From assembly GCA_009731375.1 (NCBI GenBank), contig BJOX01000153.1, positions 184,789 to 248,788 of the forward strand: 64,000 nucleotides of DNA, in the 5' to 3' direction. Under the pieces are notes generated by a model. It worked only from the letters and a program-made list of their open reading frames with translations. It had not been told where the DNA came from and ran no database searches. Within the stretch, counting starts at the first letter, position 1, and each line of letters begins with the position of its first letter. This DNA is from Paulinella micropora (lineage: Eukaryota > Cercozoa > Imbricatea > Euglyphida). Positions 55,353-64,000 of this stretch are shown in pieces. The position numbers and the translations under genes were made by a program.

Positions 55353-56618
55353 CTCCGGCCTACTAGTTTCTGCGCGCGTTTTTTCTCCGCCGCGCAGAAA
55401 CACAAAGTCACAGCTGCACAACAGACAAGGGAAGCTTGTATTAAGAGCGTGCGCGAGCTGGTGACAATCCCTGGCTGGGATCTAGTTGTGTTTACGCGTG
55501 ATAAATACCCCGCTCAGTGCGTAGACGGCCAGGTTTTAAAACCTGGCCACATATCCTTTGCCAGTTCGAGTTATAACTCTCAGGAGGAGAAAACGCGTAA
55601 GCCAGCGCAAGATAGCGATAACATTTCTAACTATAAGGTCGTTAATCCTGGCGATCCTGAGAAGCACATTCCCATGTCTGTGAGCTATGACTTTGAGGAA
55701 CGGGTCCTCTCGCCGGGGCAAACAGCGGAGAAAGCACAGGTGACAAAGTGGAGGGTCCAAAAGCAAGAGCTGTGGGATGACCACTGCGCTATGGGCGACT
55801 GGAGCTCGGACGTCGTGGACGAGCTTTGCAACTTAGTCCCCGCGTTTAAGCCAGAGGCAAGAGCGCCAGAGCCGGCGTTGAACTGTGTTACTTATATGAA
55901 TGCTACCACCTTGGAAAGAGGCACGCTTAGCCTACCCGCCAAGCACACAAGAAACCGGACAATGTTTTTTGATAAAGGCACAGACCGCAAATATGACGCG
56001 TATTCCGCCATTTTTGTGAATGCGGAGGCTGTTGTGGAGGACCAGCCGAACGGGCACAAGTCGACGAAAAAAAAGGAGGTTCAGAACAATAACCCCTGGA
56101 GCATCGCCTCGCGCGACTTCACTTTGACGCAGGTACTAAAAGCACAGGGAATAAGGAAGGTCTGCGTTGCCGGAGTCGCGGCTGAATACTGCGTCAAAGA
56201 AACTGCGCTAGGCCTGAAGGAACAGGGTTTCGAGGTTGTCATTGTCAAATCAGCAACACTGACCATGATGAAAACAAAAGACATAGACGCTGTTTGGAAT
56301 TCGGAGGGGCTGAATAGACTCCCAACCAACGAAGAAGTCAGTGGATTCCGCAAAGGACGGATGCAGAAATTACACGTCAACTCCGCTATGGATTCGACCT
56401 CAATGGCCGCGCGCAGGCTGTACTCACAAATCTCGTTTCGACTGCAAGAAGCTACCGTCGATTTGCTGATTGAAAGGGCCAATAAGGCCCAAAACGAATT
56501 GGCGAAAAGGCTAAAATCGGAAGGCCGACAGGAGGCAGATCAAAAAGAGTTTTGGCTTTCCAAATTCCCGGCCGGAGGTGCTTACAATATGGGACTCGTG
56601 CGAGCAGACAACGAATAA
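55353..56618 (+). CDS. Nicotinamidase/isochorismatase-like hydrolase, N-terminus missing
   Basis: Nicotinamidases convert nicotinamide to nicotinate in NAD salvage. Matching motifs in order: DLVVFTRDKYP and HISFASS, DHCAMGDWSSDV, FFDKGTDRKYDAYSAIF, and the catalytic cysteine segment VAGVAAEYCVKETALGL with FEVVIVKSAT. The lysine before GTD is present. The first strand with the catalytic Asp (normally DxQxDF) is absent: the frame is open only from 55353, with the first start-like codon at GTG 55449, so the enzyme is truncated, spliced or has diverged. About 100 extra residues at the C-terminus are not part of the usual fold. The stop is two bases before the next gene. An NAD-related enzyme in a virus-like element would be notable. 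Confidence 0.7.
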   Translation, partial: LRPTSFCARFFSAAQKHKVTAAQQTREACIKSVRELVTIPGWDLVVFTRDKYPAQCVDGQVLKPGHISFASSSYNSQEEKTRKPAQDSDNISNYKVVNPGDPEKHIPMSVSYDFEERVLSPGQTAEKAQVTKWRVQKQELWDDHCAMGDWSSDVVDELCNLVPAFKPEARAPEPALNCVTYMNATTLERGTLSLPAKHTRNRTMFFDKGTDRKYDAYSAIFVNAEAVVEDQPNGHKSTKKKEVQNNNPWSIASRDFTLTQVLKAQGIRKVCVAGVAAEYCVKETALGLKEQGFEVVIVKSATLTMMKTKDIDAVWNSEGLNRLPTNEEVSGFRKGRMQKLHVNSAMDSTSMAARRLYSQISFRLQEATVDLLIERANKAQNELAKRLKSEGRQEADQKEFWLSKFPAGGAYNMGLVRADNE

Positions 56619-56620
56619 AA

Positions 56621-57250
56621 ATGGGGCCCATGTACACCTGTCTGTCGTCTGAGTGTAGAGAACCCCTGACAGATTTTTCAAAGGAGGGACGCTCAGAATT
56701 CGCTAGGGTTCTGGAACAGGATGCAACAGAAAAGACGACGCTGGAGGCTCTGGCGTACAAGGTGGCAGTACCTACAACAGGGAAAGCGCAATCCATAGCA
56801 GTGGTAGCCGACCTGTTTATGCCCTTTACATCGTCCATGGGGCCTAATGTCATCTTGCTGTTCCAGAAGACAAACGCAAAAGAAAGTGAATAAACTTACG
56901 GAAAAACAAGAATCAACGTTTTTGACACAGGAGACAACAAAACAGATAAGAGAACAGTAGTGGAGAGAGCGCGGGATTTGTTGCAGGCCAAAGCGAGTTT
57001 TGTGGAAAGGTATGCGTTGGCCATGCTCGACCTGGTGCTGCGGAATATGAAGGGCTATCTTTTCGAGTTCACTAGCGTGTACAAAGGCACCGTAGCAGAG
57101 AAGGTCGAGGACGACGGCAAGAGGCAAGACTATATTACACAAATGCGAGCCGGGGTTGATTGTGAATATTGGCTTGCACTGACCGTGCGGAGCCCCAGTA
57201 ATCCACCGACCAAGGTACCTTTCGCCGTCTGCCGAGACGAACAAAAGTCG
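56621..57250 (+). pseudogene. Hypothetical protein, in-frame TAA, end overlaps helicase fragment
   Basis: ATG 56621 gives 90 residues (MGPMYTCLSSEC) to TAA 56891-56893. The same frame then remains open and coding-like (TRINVFDTGDNKTDKR, FVERYALAMLDLVLRN) to 57376. The last 130 bases lie antisense to a recognisable helicase fragment, so real coding on this strand probably ends near 57250, where the fragment joins. Family not recognised. Only two bases separate it from the hydrolase gene, suggesting co-expression or a compact viral layout. Confidence 0.45.
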
Positions 57251-57259
57251 GCGTCGCCC

Positions 57260-57560
57260 GTCCGTATCAAAATATTGCGCAAAACAAGGGAGCCGACGGT
57301 TCTCCAAGATCCATTTTCTCACAAGCGCGCGCGACATGAAGCGTTTTTCGTTGCACAGCGGTACTACACGCCCTAAATAGACCGGGCGCGTCCGTATTTC
57401 AAACAAGGGGTGCAGATCTGACAGCTGTCTCTCGATGGCCGCCAGCCCCTCCTTCCCCGCCTTGTCGTCCAACAGCCAAGAGTCATCGTCCTTCAGGCGC
57501 ACCGAGTCAGGCACAATGCCGAGAAAACTAAGTAAGTCGTTGAGAGTTACATACCTCAAA
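57260..57560 (-). pseudogene. Helicase N-terminal fragment at the element's right edge
   Basis: The minus-strand frame encodes TRPVYLGRVVPLCNEKRF and RKWILENRRLPCFAQYF. These match residues about 77-117 of the HNH-helicase (LRPVYLGTIVPLANERRL, GKWILANKWQARLAPYF). Upstream residues (LLDDKAGKEGLAAIERQL) may extend the match. The HNH motif and everything after it are missing. It is therefore a truncated paralog placed antisense to the plus-strand gene above, close to the change from virus-like to host-like sequence. Confidence 0.6.
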
Positions 57561-58251
57561 CAAAAAATTCGGACAACTAGGGGATCCCTGATTTTCCGAA
57601 ATTTTTCATGTCCCATACACATTTTTTTCAAACATCTGGGAAATGATGGGAAATCATTTCCCTGCTTGCAGAATGTATTAAAATCATGTTAAATCATGTT
57701 TTAAGTAATCGGAAAGCTACTTGACTTCACTTCCGGAAGCGGGCCGGAACCGGTCTACTACCGTGTATAGTACTGATTTTTCTAAGATTTTATATGCTAC
57801 GTTTATATTATGAGGCGCTTTGTTACGTTTCTCTTGATAAACAATTTGCGCAGCTTTTGTTTCATTTAATGCTTGATAAGGCAAGTAAAAACTACAAAAG
57901 TTACTTACTTGTCACTGACAAACGAGGGGGCGTGGGGGGGGGGGGTATCAATTTGCCTTTAAGTCGATGCTTTCACGAGTGCAATCAAACCGTTCTCGTT
58001 ATCTCAATGATTCTTATTTCAATAATAATATAAAATGAAATAACTGACAACGGTTTAACTAATAACTTCGTAAGGGATTACCAACTTGGTCCGGGGGGGG
58101 GGGGGGGGGGGAACCGGGGGTATCCACTTGCCTTTTGAGTCGAATTGAAGACAAATCACAAGTCAATGCGATCCCTAGTAAATATATGCCATTTGCCTAA
58201 AATCACAACAAATTCATGTAGAAACAACGCATGCATGAATACCCACTAGAA
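57561..58251. other. Boundary region, lower GC, no gene seen
   Basis: Contains the perfect stem GGGAAATGAT-gggaa-ATCATTTCCC (about 57639-57663), a repeated aaatcatgtt (57680-57703), cttccggaagcgggccggaac (57730-57750) and two G runs (57935, 58093). No coding frame is convincing. The change to A/T-rich sequence with short repeats suggests host intergenic DNA. Confidence 0.45.
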
Positions 58252-58603
58252 TCATTGCAGATCACCAGAGATTTCAGAGTTCCTGGTCGGAACCGTTGGG
58301 GAGATCCACCCTTCAGGAAGCTCGGGCCAGTTGCATAATTCGCATATGTCTTGACCTTTGTCGTTGTCGTGCTGACACGCCTCGCAAATCCAAGGCGCTC
58401 CATTGACTCTCCGACGGCGAGCTGGAGGCTGGGCCCGGGAACTTCCTAACGGGGCAACGGCAGCCTCTACCTCTGCCTCTCCTCTCTTCTGCCGTCCTCT
58501 GCCTCTCGGGGCAACGGCAGCCCCGGCCCGGCGTCCACGGCGCGACCACGTCCACGACCACTGCCGTCACTGCTTTCAAGACGGGGGTCTGCTTCTGATT
58601 CAC
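58252..58603 (-). CDS. Last exon: Arg/Gly-rich segment and RanBP2-type zinc finger
   Basis: The acceptor is at 58604-58606 (tag) and the stop TGA at 58252-58254. The exon encodes a Gly/Arg/Glu-rich stretch, then PWICEACQHDNDKGQDICEL and CNWP. This fits the RanBP2 zinc-finger pattern W-x-C-x2-C-x3-N-x6-C-x2-C. Such fingers bind ubiquitin or single-stranded RNA. The preceding exons (58660-58821 and 58882-58966, flanked by GT and AG) add RRGRRGRR-type repeats and an acidic segment. It is the 3' end of the multi-exon minus-strand gene reaching to 63 kb. Confidence 0.6.
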
Positions 58604-58659
58604 CTACGCAACAAAACATGCATAAGCATAATGTTCAAAACATACATAGACGTAATTAC

Positions 58660-58966
58660 CATCGGACTCAGCAATACGGTCTGATTCAGAGGCGGCAGTC
58701 GATTCGTTATCAGACTGCTGCCAGTCATCCCCAACAGGTCGGGCTGGGCGTCTGCGCGCTGCGACGCGGCGCCCACGACGACGTCCTCGCCGTCCTCGCC
58801 GTCCTCTCACGGGACGTGAAGCTGCAAACATATCATATAACAATCATAAATGATCAGTATCGATATGAAGATAATTATTACCATCTGCGTCTGCGCCCGC
58901 GGCAGGGTCGTCCAGTTCCACGGCGGCAGGCGCGTCGTCATCTTCTTCGAGCCCGCATTCACACGC
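58660..58966 (-). CDS. Two small exons of the host-side gene
   Basis: Exon 58882-58966 encodes an acidic stretch (CECGLEEDDDAPAAVELDD). Exon 58660-58821 encodes VRGRRGRRGRRRGRRVAARR followed by a Ser/Glu-rich part. Both have GT donors (gtaat) and AG acceptors (tttgcag, tatgtag) on the minus strand, and phases are compatible by eye. Confidence 0.5.
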
Positions 58967-59106
58967 CTACATACATGCATACATGCACATGAAAATAGAT
59001 GAATAGTGTGACGGATTGGTATATATATTAGTAGGTAGCTATAGATATGTCTGCAATATACAAGTTGTGTTATATATATTACATTTACACACATCATTGT
59101 ACATAC

Positions 59107-59756
59107 CCTAGAATGGTCCCACGCTGCCTCGACGAGACCCTTCTTCGGAAGTTGCTTCCGGTGTCTATCTTGCGTTGGCACTCCGTGTTGCCGAAGCCAC
59201 ATCTTCAGCTCAGCCACGACCATGTGCTTGCGTTCGAAGGATTTCTTGTCAGCGCAAATTTTCAGGAGGTGCGCAATCTTCTTCCAGGGCTCGCTGGCGC
59301 TTGCGAAGGCGATGTCTTGCGCTTGGCGTTCCTCCCTCGTAAGCTCTCGCGCACCGCGCCATGCAGGGTGCGCGGGCGGGTTCGACTCGTTGACGAAGTA
59401 AGTGCGTGGCAGGCTTCTAAGCTCTTCATCGCTGAGATAAATGAGCTGTTCCATCTTTTGCGCACGGTCCGGCGACAATTCCAACCAATTTTCAGGCAGC
59501 GCATCGATAACACGCAGGTTGACCCGCCAAACCTTGCCCTTCGCGTCGACACACTCCGTGTGTGCTGGTCGCCCTGGCAACCCACCTTCGAGCCAGCCAC
59601 CGTCGAATATGATGCGCGTCAGATTCCGGCCCGCCAGCATTTCTTCGATCCAGTCCCGCTCTTCTTGCGATAGATAACTTGCGAGAGCGCGAATGTCTTT
59701 CTTGACCCGCGGGCTCACGAAAGCGCCAGTAGGCAGCTTTGGGGGCAAGTTTCCCT
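59107..59756 (-). CDS. Exon of the host-side gene, unrecognised domain
   Basis: The acceptor (tttacag) is preceded by a TG repeat and a gap at 59778-59787. The exon encodes EGNLPPKLPTGAFVSPR, an uninterrupted 215-residue stretch with helices (EERDWIEEMLAGRNLTRIIF), and ends at a GTATGT donor (59101-59106). No family recognised; similar segments sometimes follow transposase-like domains in protist genomes, which I cannot verify here. Confidence 0.5.
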
Positions 59757-59829
59757 CTGTAAACACACACACACACANNNNNNNNNNAAGTAGGTAGCGC
59801 GCCTGGCTCTCGCCTGCGCGTGCGTATAC

Positions 59830-60655
59830 CCAAAGGCTTCGCGTAATTCTTGACGTTCTTGTTTACGCACGGGGCGAGCCACTTAGACCAGTTGTAATTG
59901 CAGGTCAGGAGCATAATACAGTAATTCTCCCGCTTCGTTTTGAAGGACAGGAGAAGCTTGCACAGGGCCTGAGCAATAGATGTGGTCAAAAACGTGGAGT
60001 TAAATCCCATTTGCATGACTCTAAAGTCTTGATCATCGCCATCGTGGCCATGTCCTTTCACCATCCGGTTGTGCTCGACCTCTTGAAAAGCAGAACGCTG
60101 CACCACCAACGCGCCAAAGGCAGGCATCGGCCACGCGGTATTGTCTCCCGCTCCATCGTACTCGAGATTGAGCTTCCATGCCGACATGGTTCTTGGGTTC
60201 CACAGTGCCCAGTTGATGAGGGCAGCCAACATCGTTAGGTTGCTGTTGACTCCCTTTTCCACCGCACCCTCGAGGTAGGTAAAAATAAAATGGTGGTCAG
60301 GTGTAGCATGTGGTCATGCCCACGCAAAGACGAAAAACCTTCTTGCCTTTGAAATCCTTTGCCTGACGGCGACAGGACGGGACTCTGACCGGCGGCTTCA
60401 TGTCGAAAGAGAGAACGATGGAAAACAAATCCAGTGGGGCCCCTTTCTTCACCTTCATGGACTCTACTCGGCAGGTTCGATGGACCTATGGTCATGATGA
60501 GTGCAAAGCTAGTATGAATCATGGGTGCAGGTAGCATACCTTATGATGAAGTTGGCTGCGGCGCCGCCAATCCTTTGCCTCCTCCTCGGTCTTGAAGCCC
60601 CTCGAATGCTCCGCGACAAGCGCAGTGCAGATGTCATCCTTCGCGTAGTCCCCCT
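59830..60655 (-). pseudogene. DUF7869/transposase-like core, two exons with frameshifts
   Basis: Exon 60540-60655 (EGDYAKDDICTALVAEH) is followed by an exon from about 60508 to 59830. Recognisable pieces in order are FALIMTIGPSNLPS, KVKKGAPLDLFSIV, QAKDFKGKKVFRLCVGM, EKGVNSNLTMLAALINWALW, LNLEYDGAGDNTAW and VKGHGHDGDDQDFRVMQ. The last two correspond to the DN and GHTHEDID-type acidic motifs of a DDE-like family called DUF7869 in some annotations. At least two frame changes are needed, so this copy is either decayed or contains sequencing errors. The family name is from memory. Confidence 0.45.
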
Positions 60656-60725
60656 CTAAGCAAAACAGTGCATAAAATCAGTAGACACAGCCGATCCGCG
60701 ATTGGTATGAATGAAATTTCAATAC

Positions 60726-61575
60726 CTCGAACGAATTGCACGTTCTTATAGTGGGTTCTCCACTCCTTGTTGATGGTGCTGTCAACCGGCGGCGAATCGG
60801 GATCCACCTTCGCGCCATGAAACAGAACAGCTTCCTTCCAATGCTCGCGAACGTATTGCTGCACGTTTGCGTCCCGTGCCATCTCCTGCAACTTCCAGAT
60901 GCCGGTCGACATTATTTCTGGATCTTGGACGAACCTCTCACAGAGCAAGTTGATAACTAGGTCCGCAACTTGAGGGTGCGAAGAGGATAGCTTAGCATAC
61001 ACGTTGGAGTTATTGGCAAAAAGCTTCCTAGCTCTTGCCAGCACTGCGTCGGAGATTCCAAAAATCATCTGCCACGCGGCCTTGCATACAGGCTCCGTCT
61101 GGTAAAAGTATTGCGTTGTCCCATCAGACGTTTCCATGGCTTCGAGTTGGTTAACAACCCAAGTGTACACCTCGCGCAGGGAAAGCACGCATATCTTTGC
61201 GCGCGCTTCCTTCACATCGCGGGTATCGATGAAAGCATAGCATTTCCACTTTTCACAACACACCGAATGAACAGTCCGGTCGAGGTCATCGTACGTCATG
61301 CCCAACCACTTCTTCATACCCTGTGGTCGCTGCACTTTCTGACTGGCCGCTGGTCTTCTCTTGGTCATACGGTATGAGCGTTCGGGATTCGCACGAGGGC
61401 GCACGACCGTAGATGGAACAAGTTGCATGCTAACATACAACGGAGCTGCTGAACTCATGACTTCTGCAAGCTTGTATCGAGGACGCCTCGACCCGAACAA
61501 CTCGCCACCACCGGGTGCTGCCTCGTCTGGCTCCATCGTTGCCCATTCGTGCGCAATCATCTCAGCAGGAGTCAT
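60726..61575 (-). CDS. Exon of the host-side gene, N-terminal part of transposase-like protein
   Basis: Begins right after a ctatag acceptor with ATG (MTPAEMIAHEWATMEP) and ends at a GTATTG donor (60721-60725). The 283-residue stretch contains CCEKWKCYAFIDTRDVKEAR and YFYQTEPVCKAAWQMIFGIS. The second is the helical VC..F....GIS motif that precedes the DDE-like core in this family. Uninterrupted. Typical of a repeated, mobile-element-derived gene family. Confidence 0.55.
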
Positions 61576-61666
61576 CTATAGAACATTTTAACATTAAAAA
61601 AACATACACGCTCCTTCATAGCTGAAGGGAAAACAGGTAAGTTTGATGTTACTGAGAGTTACGTAC

Positions 61667-62044
61667 CGTCGGAGCCCCTGTCGGTACTTCCTCCTTACTG
61701 ACAGCCTAATTAACAAAATATGTATATCATTGGGCGAACAAGACGTTTGAGGATGGTAGAGGGACGAGCAACCTTGGTAGACGTCACTGCATCGGCAGAC
61801 GCAGCCAGAGCTGCCAGTTGGCGGATGCGTTCGGTCATGTCCATGTCAGCAGTTAGTACTAGCGGTGTATACACTTGCCTCCTAGGAGGCCCCTTAAAAC
61901 ATAATAGCATCGACGTCGGGCATTGTACTGAAAGAACACTAAATGCAAAAGTAATACCTCTTCCATGTCCGTATCCTCTTCCCCTTCTGATAACAAGCAT
62001 GTGAAAAGGCTGCGGCGATCAACACGAACGTCAGCTTTGCCATC
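61667..62044 (-). CDS. Three small exons of the host-side gene
   Basis: Exons 61958-62044, 61773-61892 and 61667-61705 have GT donors (gtatta, gttgct, gtacgt) and AG acceptors (ttatag, tttaag, aattag). They encode an acidic stretch (FTCLLSEGEEDTDMEE), a helix (MDMTERIRQLAALAAS) and a short linker. Assignments are by eye. Confidence 0.4.
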
Positions 62045-62139
62045 CTATAAAACATATGTCAGCTCCCGGAATCGAGAAAAGTTGACTGTTTGAGGCAAAA
62101 TATGTTTTTGACGATTCCGGGAAACATATGTCGAATGAC

Positions 62140-62988
62140 CGTGTTACTGAAGCTAGATGTCACACTGGCAACGACTGTGACGTCAGATGCTTCCCGCTTG
62201 AGCGAGCCGGCCACAACTGTGACGTCAGATGCTGCCCTCTGGAGCGAGCTGCCCACAGAATCATCACTGGATGCAAACAGATCCTGGTAAACACTGTTCA
62301 GAAGGCGTTGCTTCTGGTCCGTTGTCATAGAATACTCCTTTGTCAGTCGCGGCATGCTCGAAATAGACAAAGTTCGAATCAGGTCTTGCTTCTGTGCTAG
62401 AGACAACGAAACTGATTTAAGAGGCAATGGATGTTCCTCAGGAGGTACGATGAAATAGAGGTGTGCACCCTCTGGCCTGTCAATCATAAAGACAGGAATG
62501 TTTGCCCTCTGGGATGCAGCTTGCTTCATCCACTGTGGATGTGCTTGGCTTGGGGAAGTGGTTAACACGAGGTTAGCGGTCTGCTGATATCGGAGCAAAA
62601 TCTGCTTGCCTTGCCGAACATCATGTGTGAGAGTAACTGCCTGCTCGTGCTTGCTCACTACGGCGTTGGCAACTTTGGGTATGCCAGAATTGAAGCTACT
62701 ACAAGAGCTGTTGATAAGATGCATTGGGTTCCGGCTGTTGTCGCTGATCGTACTGATGGCGTGCATGCCGGTGCAGAGAACACCATCAACCTTCATGGTA
62801 TAATGTTCAGAAAGCACCTTGTCCGTATCTGACTGTAAACGAACTGTACCGGGACTCAGCTTCCCCAATTCAAAGCCTGCCGGTAATACATCTGTGTCAA
62901 CAAAGAGGCCGCAGCCGCCGCCGCTGTCCTTCGGCAGCCAACCTATGTATACGGGGGCTCTTTGCGCCCGCAACATACTATTACGAAC
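62140..62988 (-). CDS. SET-like domain exon
   Basis: SET domains methylate lysines. The exon begins at an ag acceptor (62989-62990) and encodes APVYIGWLPKDSGGGCGLFV, then LPAGFELGKL, NPMHLINSSCSSFNSG and VRQGKQILLRYQ. These fit the order GxGxFA, ExxG, the NHSC motif and the GEEL..Y motif, but the His of NHSC is replaced (NSSC) and the Tyr context is altered. The domain may therefore be catalytically inactive. The 3' edge is uncertain: a donor-like GTAACA lies near 62140, and the frame stays open to 62059. Confidence 0.5.
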
Positions 62989-63074
62989 CTAAATACACAC
63001 ATAAATCATTCGGCGGTCACGCAACAATGATGAATAATACACACATAAATCATTCCGGTCCCGCATCAGACACT

Positions 63075-63076
<2 letters not shown>

Positions 63077-63105
<29 letters not shown>

Positions 63106-63225
63106 AGTGTGTGTGTGTGTGTAGTGTAGTAGTGTTTGTGTGTGCGTGTGTTTGTGTGTGTTTGTGTGTGTTTGTGTGTGTTTGTGTGTGTTTGTGTGTG
63201 TTTGTGTGTGTACATGTGTGTGTGT
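63077..63225. repeat. GT microsatellite with TTTGTGTGTG periodicity
   Basis: GT dinucleotides at 63077-63121 are followed by about eight 10-bp units (tgtgtgtttg). Typical of host intergenic DNA. Confidence 0.9.
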
Positions 63226-63299
63226 CTGTCTGTCCACAAATTTGAAAAAAAAAACATGATTGGTGTGGGTGAAAATTGGTGCACTGTTATTTCAAAAAA

Positions 63300-64000
63300 A
63301 AACTAATGCAAATAAGAAAATATTATCATTCCGGCTCAAGTCAGGTCTTGGAATGAGCCGGAAACATGAAATCACTAGCAAATTCCTAGCTTTGCCTTCA
63401 GGCACACTGCGACAACTTTGGTCAAAAATTCAAACGTAACATCACGCAAAGACATCGATGCATCTGCAGCGACAGAATGGTTTTGGCGAACGAATTTTTT
63501 AGAAAACCAAAGCTAAGACACAACAACATTAAAACACTACTGTTTCAGAAGCTGGCATCCAACCTGCTGCATAGGTACACGCAAAAATTGAAAAAAAAAA
63601 CAACGATTCCTTCAACTTTTTTGGTGCAGTATTTTTTTCTGACAAAAACTACCACAGCAAAAAACAACTCCATTCCGCCTCAAGTTAAGCTTTAGAAAGA
63701 GCCGGAACTATGTTTTCGTGACTAATTTCGTTTTCCTCTTGTTCTATTAAGTGCACCAAAATGGTGTCCTCAACCTTGAAAACGATTTTTTCAACCGTCG
63801 CGCGATACCAAAATTTGCCTGACTATTGCCAAATTTTGAAGGTTTCCGACTTCAAAAGTCTTTTTTCAAAGACTGCACCTTTTTCGAAATTTTGGGAACA
63901 GAATTTCGATTCGTAACCTCTGCGATCTGTTGAGAAGACGTCTTCAAGTTTCCGGTGGTCTGAACTTTCGTTCTTTCGACTTATCAAGTTTTGTTTCTGT
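63300..64000. repeat. AT-rich noncoding region with dispersed inverted repeat
   Basis: Two elements, near 63331-63366 (attccggctcaagtcaggtc ... gagccggaaa) and 63671-63707 (attccgcctcaagttaagct ... gagccggaac), have TTCCGGCTC/GAGCCGGAA arms and lie about 340 bases apart. No coding frame is convincing. They may be copies of a small host repeat. Confidence 0.4.

Noticed and set aside
63066-63284. Thr/His-rich minus-strand frame
   Set aside because: It is translation of the GT microsatellite.

Overview
The window looks like a stretch of eukaryotic (probably algal or other protist) chromosome carrying a degraded, integrated large-DNA-virus-like element. About 1-57.4 kb is gene-dense and nearly intronless, with genes on both strands. 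Its content is typical of nucleocytoplasmic large DNA viruses and relatives: a D5-like superfamily 3 helicase fused to an HNH domain, a ubiquitin-specific protease, MYND, Kelch and leucine-rich-repeat proteins, a DUF1152-like protein, a nicotinamidase-like protein and many secreted or membrane proteins. About 57.7-64 kb is different: lower GC, microsatellites, and one multi-exon minus-strand gene with GT-AG introns whose parts resemble a SET domain, a transposase-like (DUF7869-like) domain and a RanBP2 zinc finger. I read that part as host or host-transposon sequence. The species cannot be named from this sequence. I found no major capsid protein, DNA polymerase, packaging ATPase or RNA polymerase, so the element is partial or very divergent.

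Layout. 0-10 kb: membrane glycoprotein; GC-rich hypothetical gene; double-MYND protein; LRR protein (minus); USP-type protease (plus). 10-30 kb: first part of a giant EGF/Sushi/FG-GAP-like glycoprotein (plus, to 14.45 kb); HNH-helicase (minus, 17.07-14.46 kb); a partial zinc/coil gene copy; hypothetical genes; a tandem family of small membrane proteins (21.0-23.7 kb, minus); second part of the giant glycoprotein (minus, 29.04-25.33 kb); the helicase C-terminus and the zinc/coil gene (plus, 29.05-30.25 kb). Both the glycoprotein and the helicase are cut at 14.45 and 29.04 kb, and both become continuous if that segment is inverted. 30.8-43.7 kb: three tandem adhesin-like paralogs (minus), each with a signal peptide, BspA-like segment, 18-bp minisatellite coding Ser-rich hexapeptides, EGF domain and C-terminal lectin-like modules. 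44-57.4 kb: hypothetical genes, DUF1152-like protein (minus), Kelch protein (plus), large unrecognised proteins, a nicotinamidase-like protein, and a stray helicase N-terminal fragment at the boundary.

Condition. Almost every long gene is broken by frameshifts, and at least sixteen places show one in-frame stop with coding potential continuing in the same frame. Some frameshifts sit in homopolymers and may be sequencing errors; the host-side gene has frameshifts too. Substitutions that create stops are harder to explain that way. Eighteen N-gaps occur, most flanked by long G or C runs. GC-rich hairpins of one family recur, several at gene 3' ends.

The identifiable genes fall into replication (helicase/HNH), possible host manipulation (USP, Kelch, MYND, LRR), NAD-related metabolism (nicotinamidase-like) and a large surface repertoire (glycoprotein, adhesins, small membrane proteins). 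All domain calls were made by eye from motifs; no database search was run.
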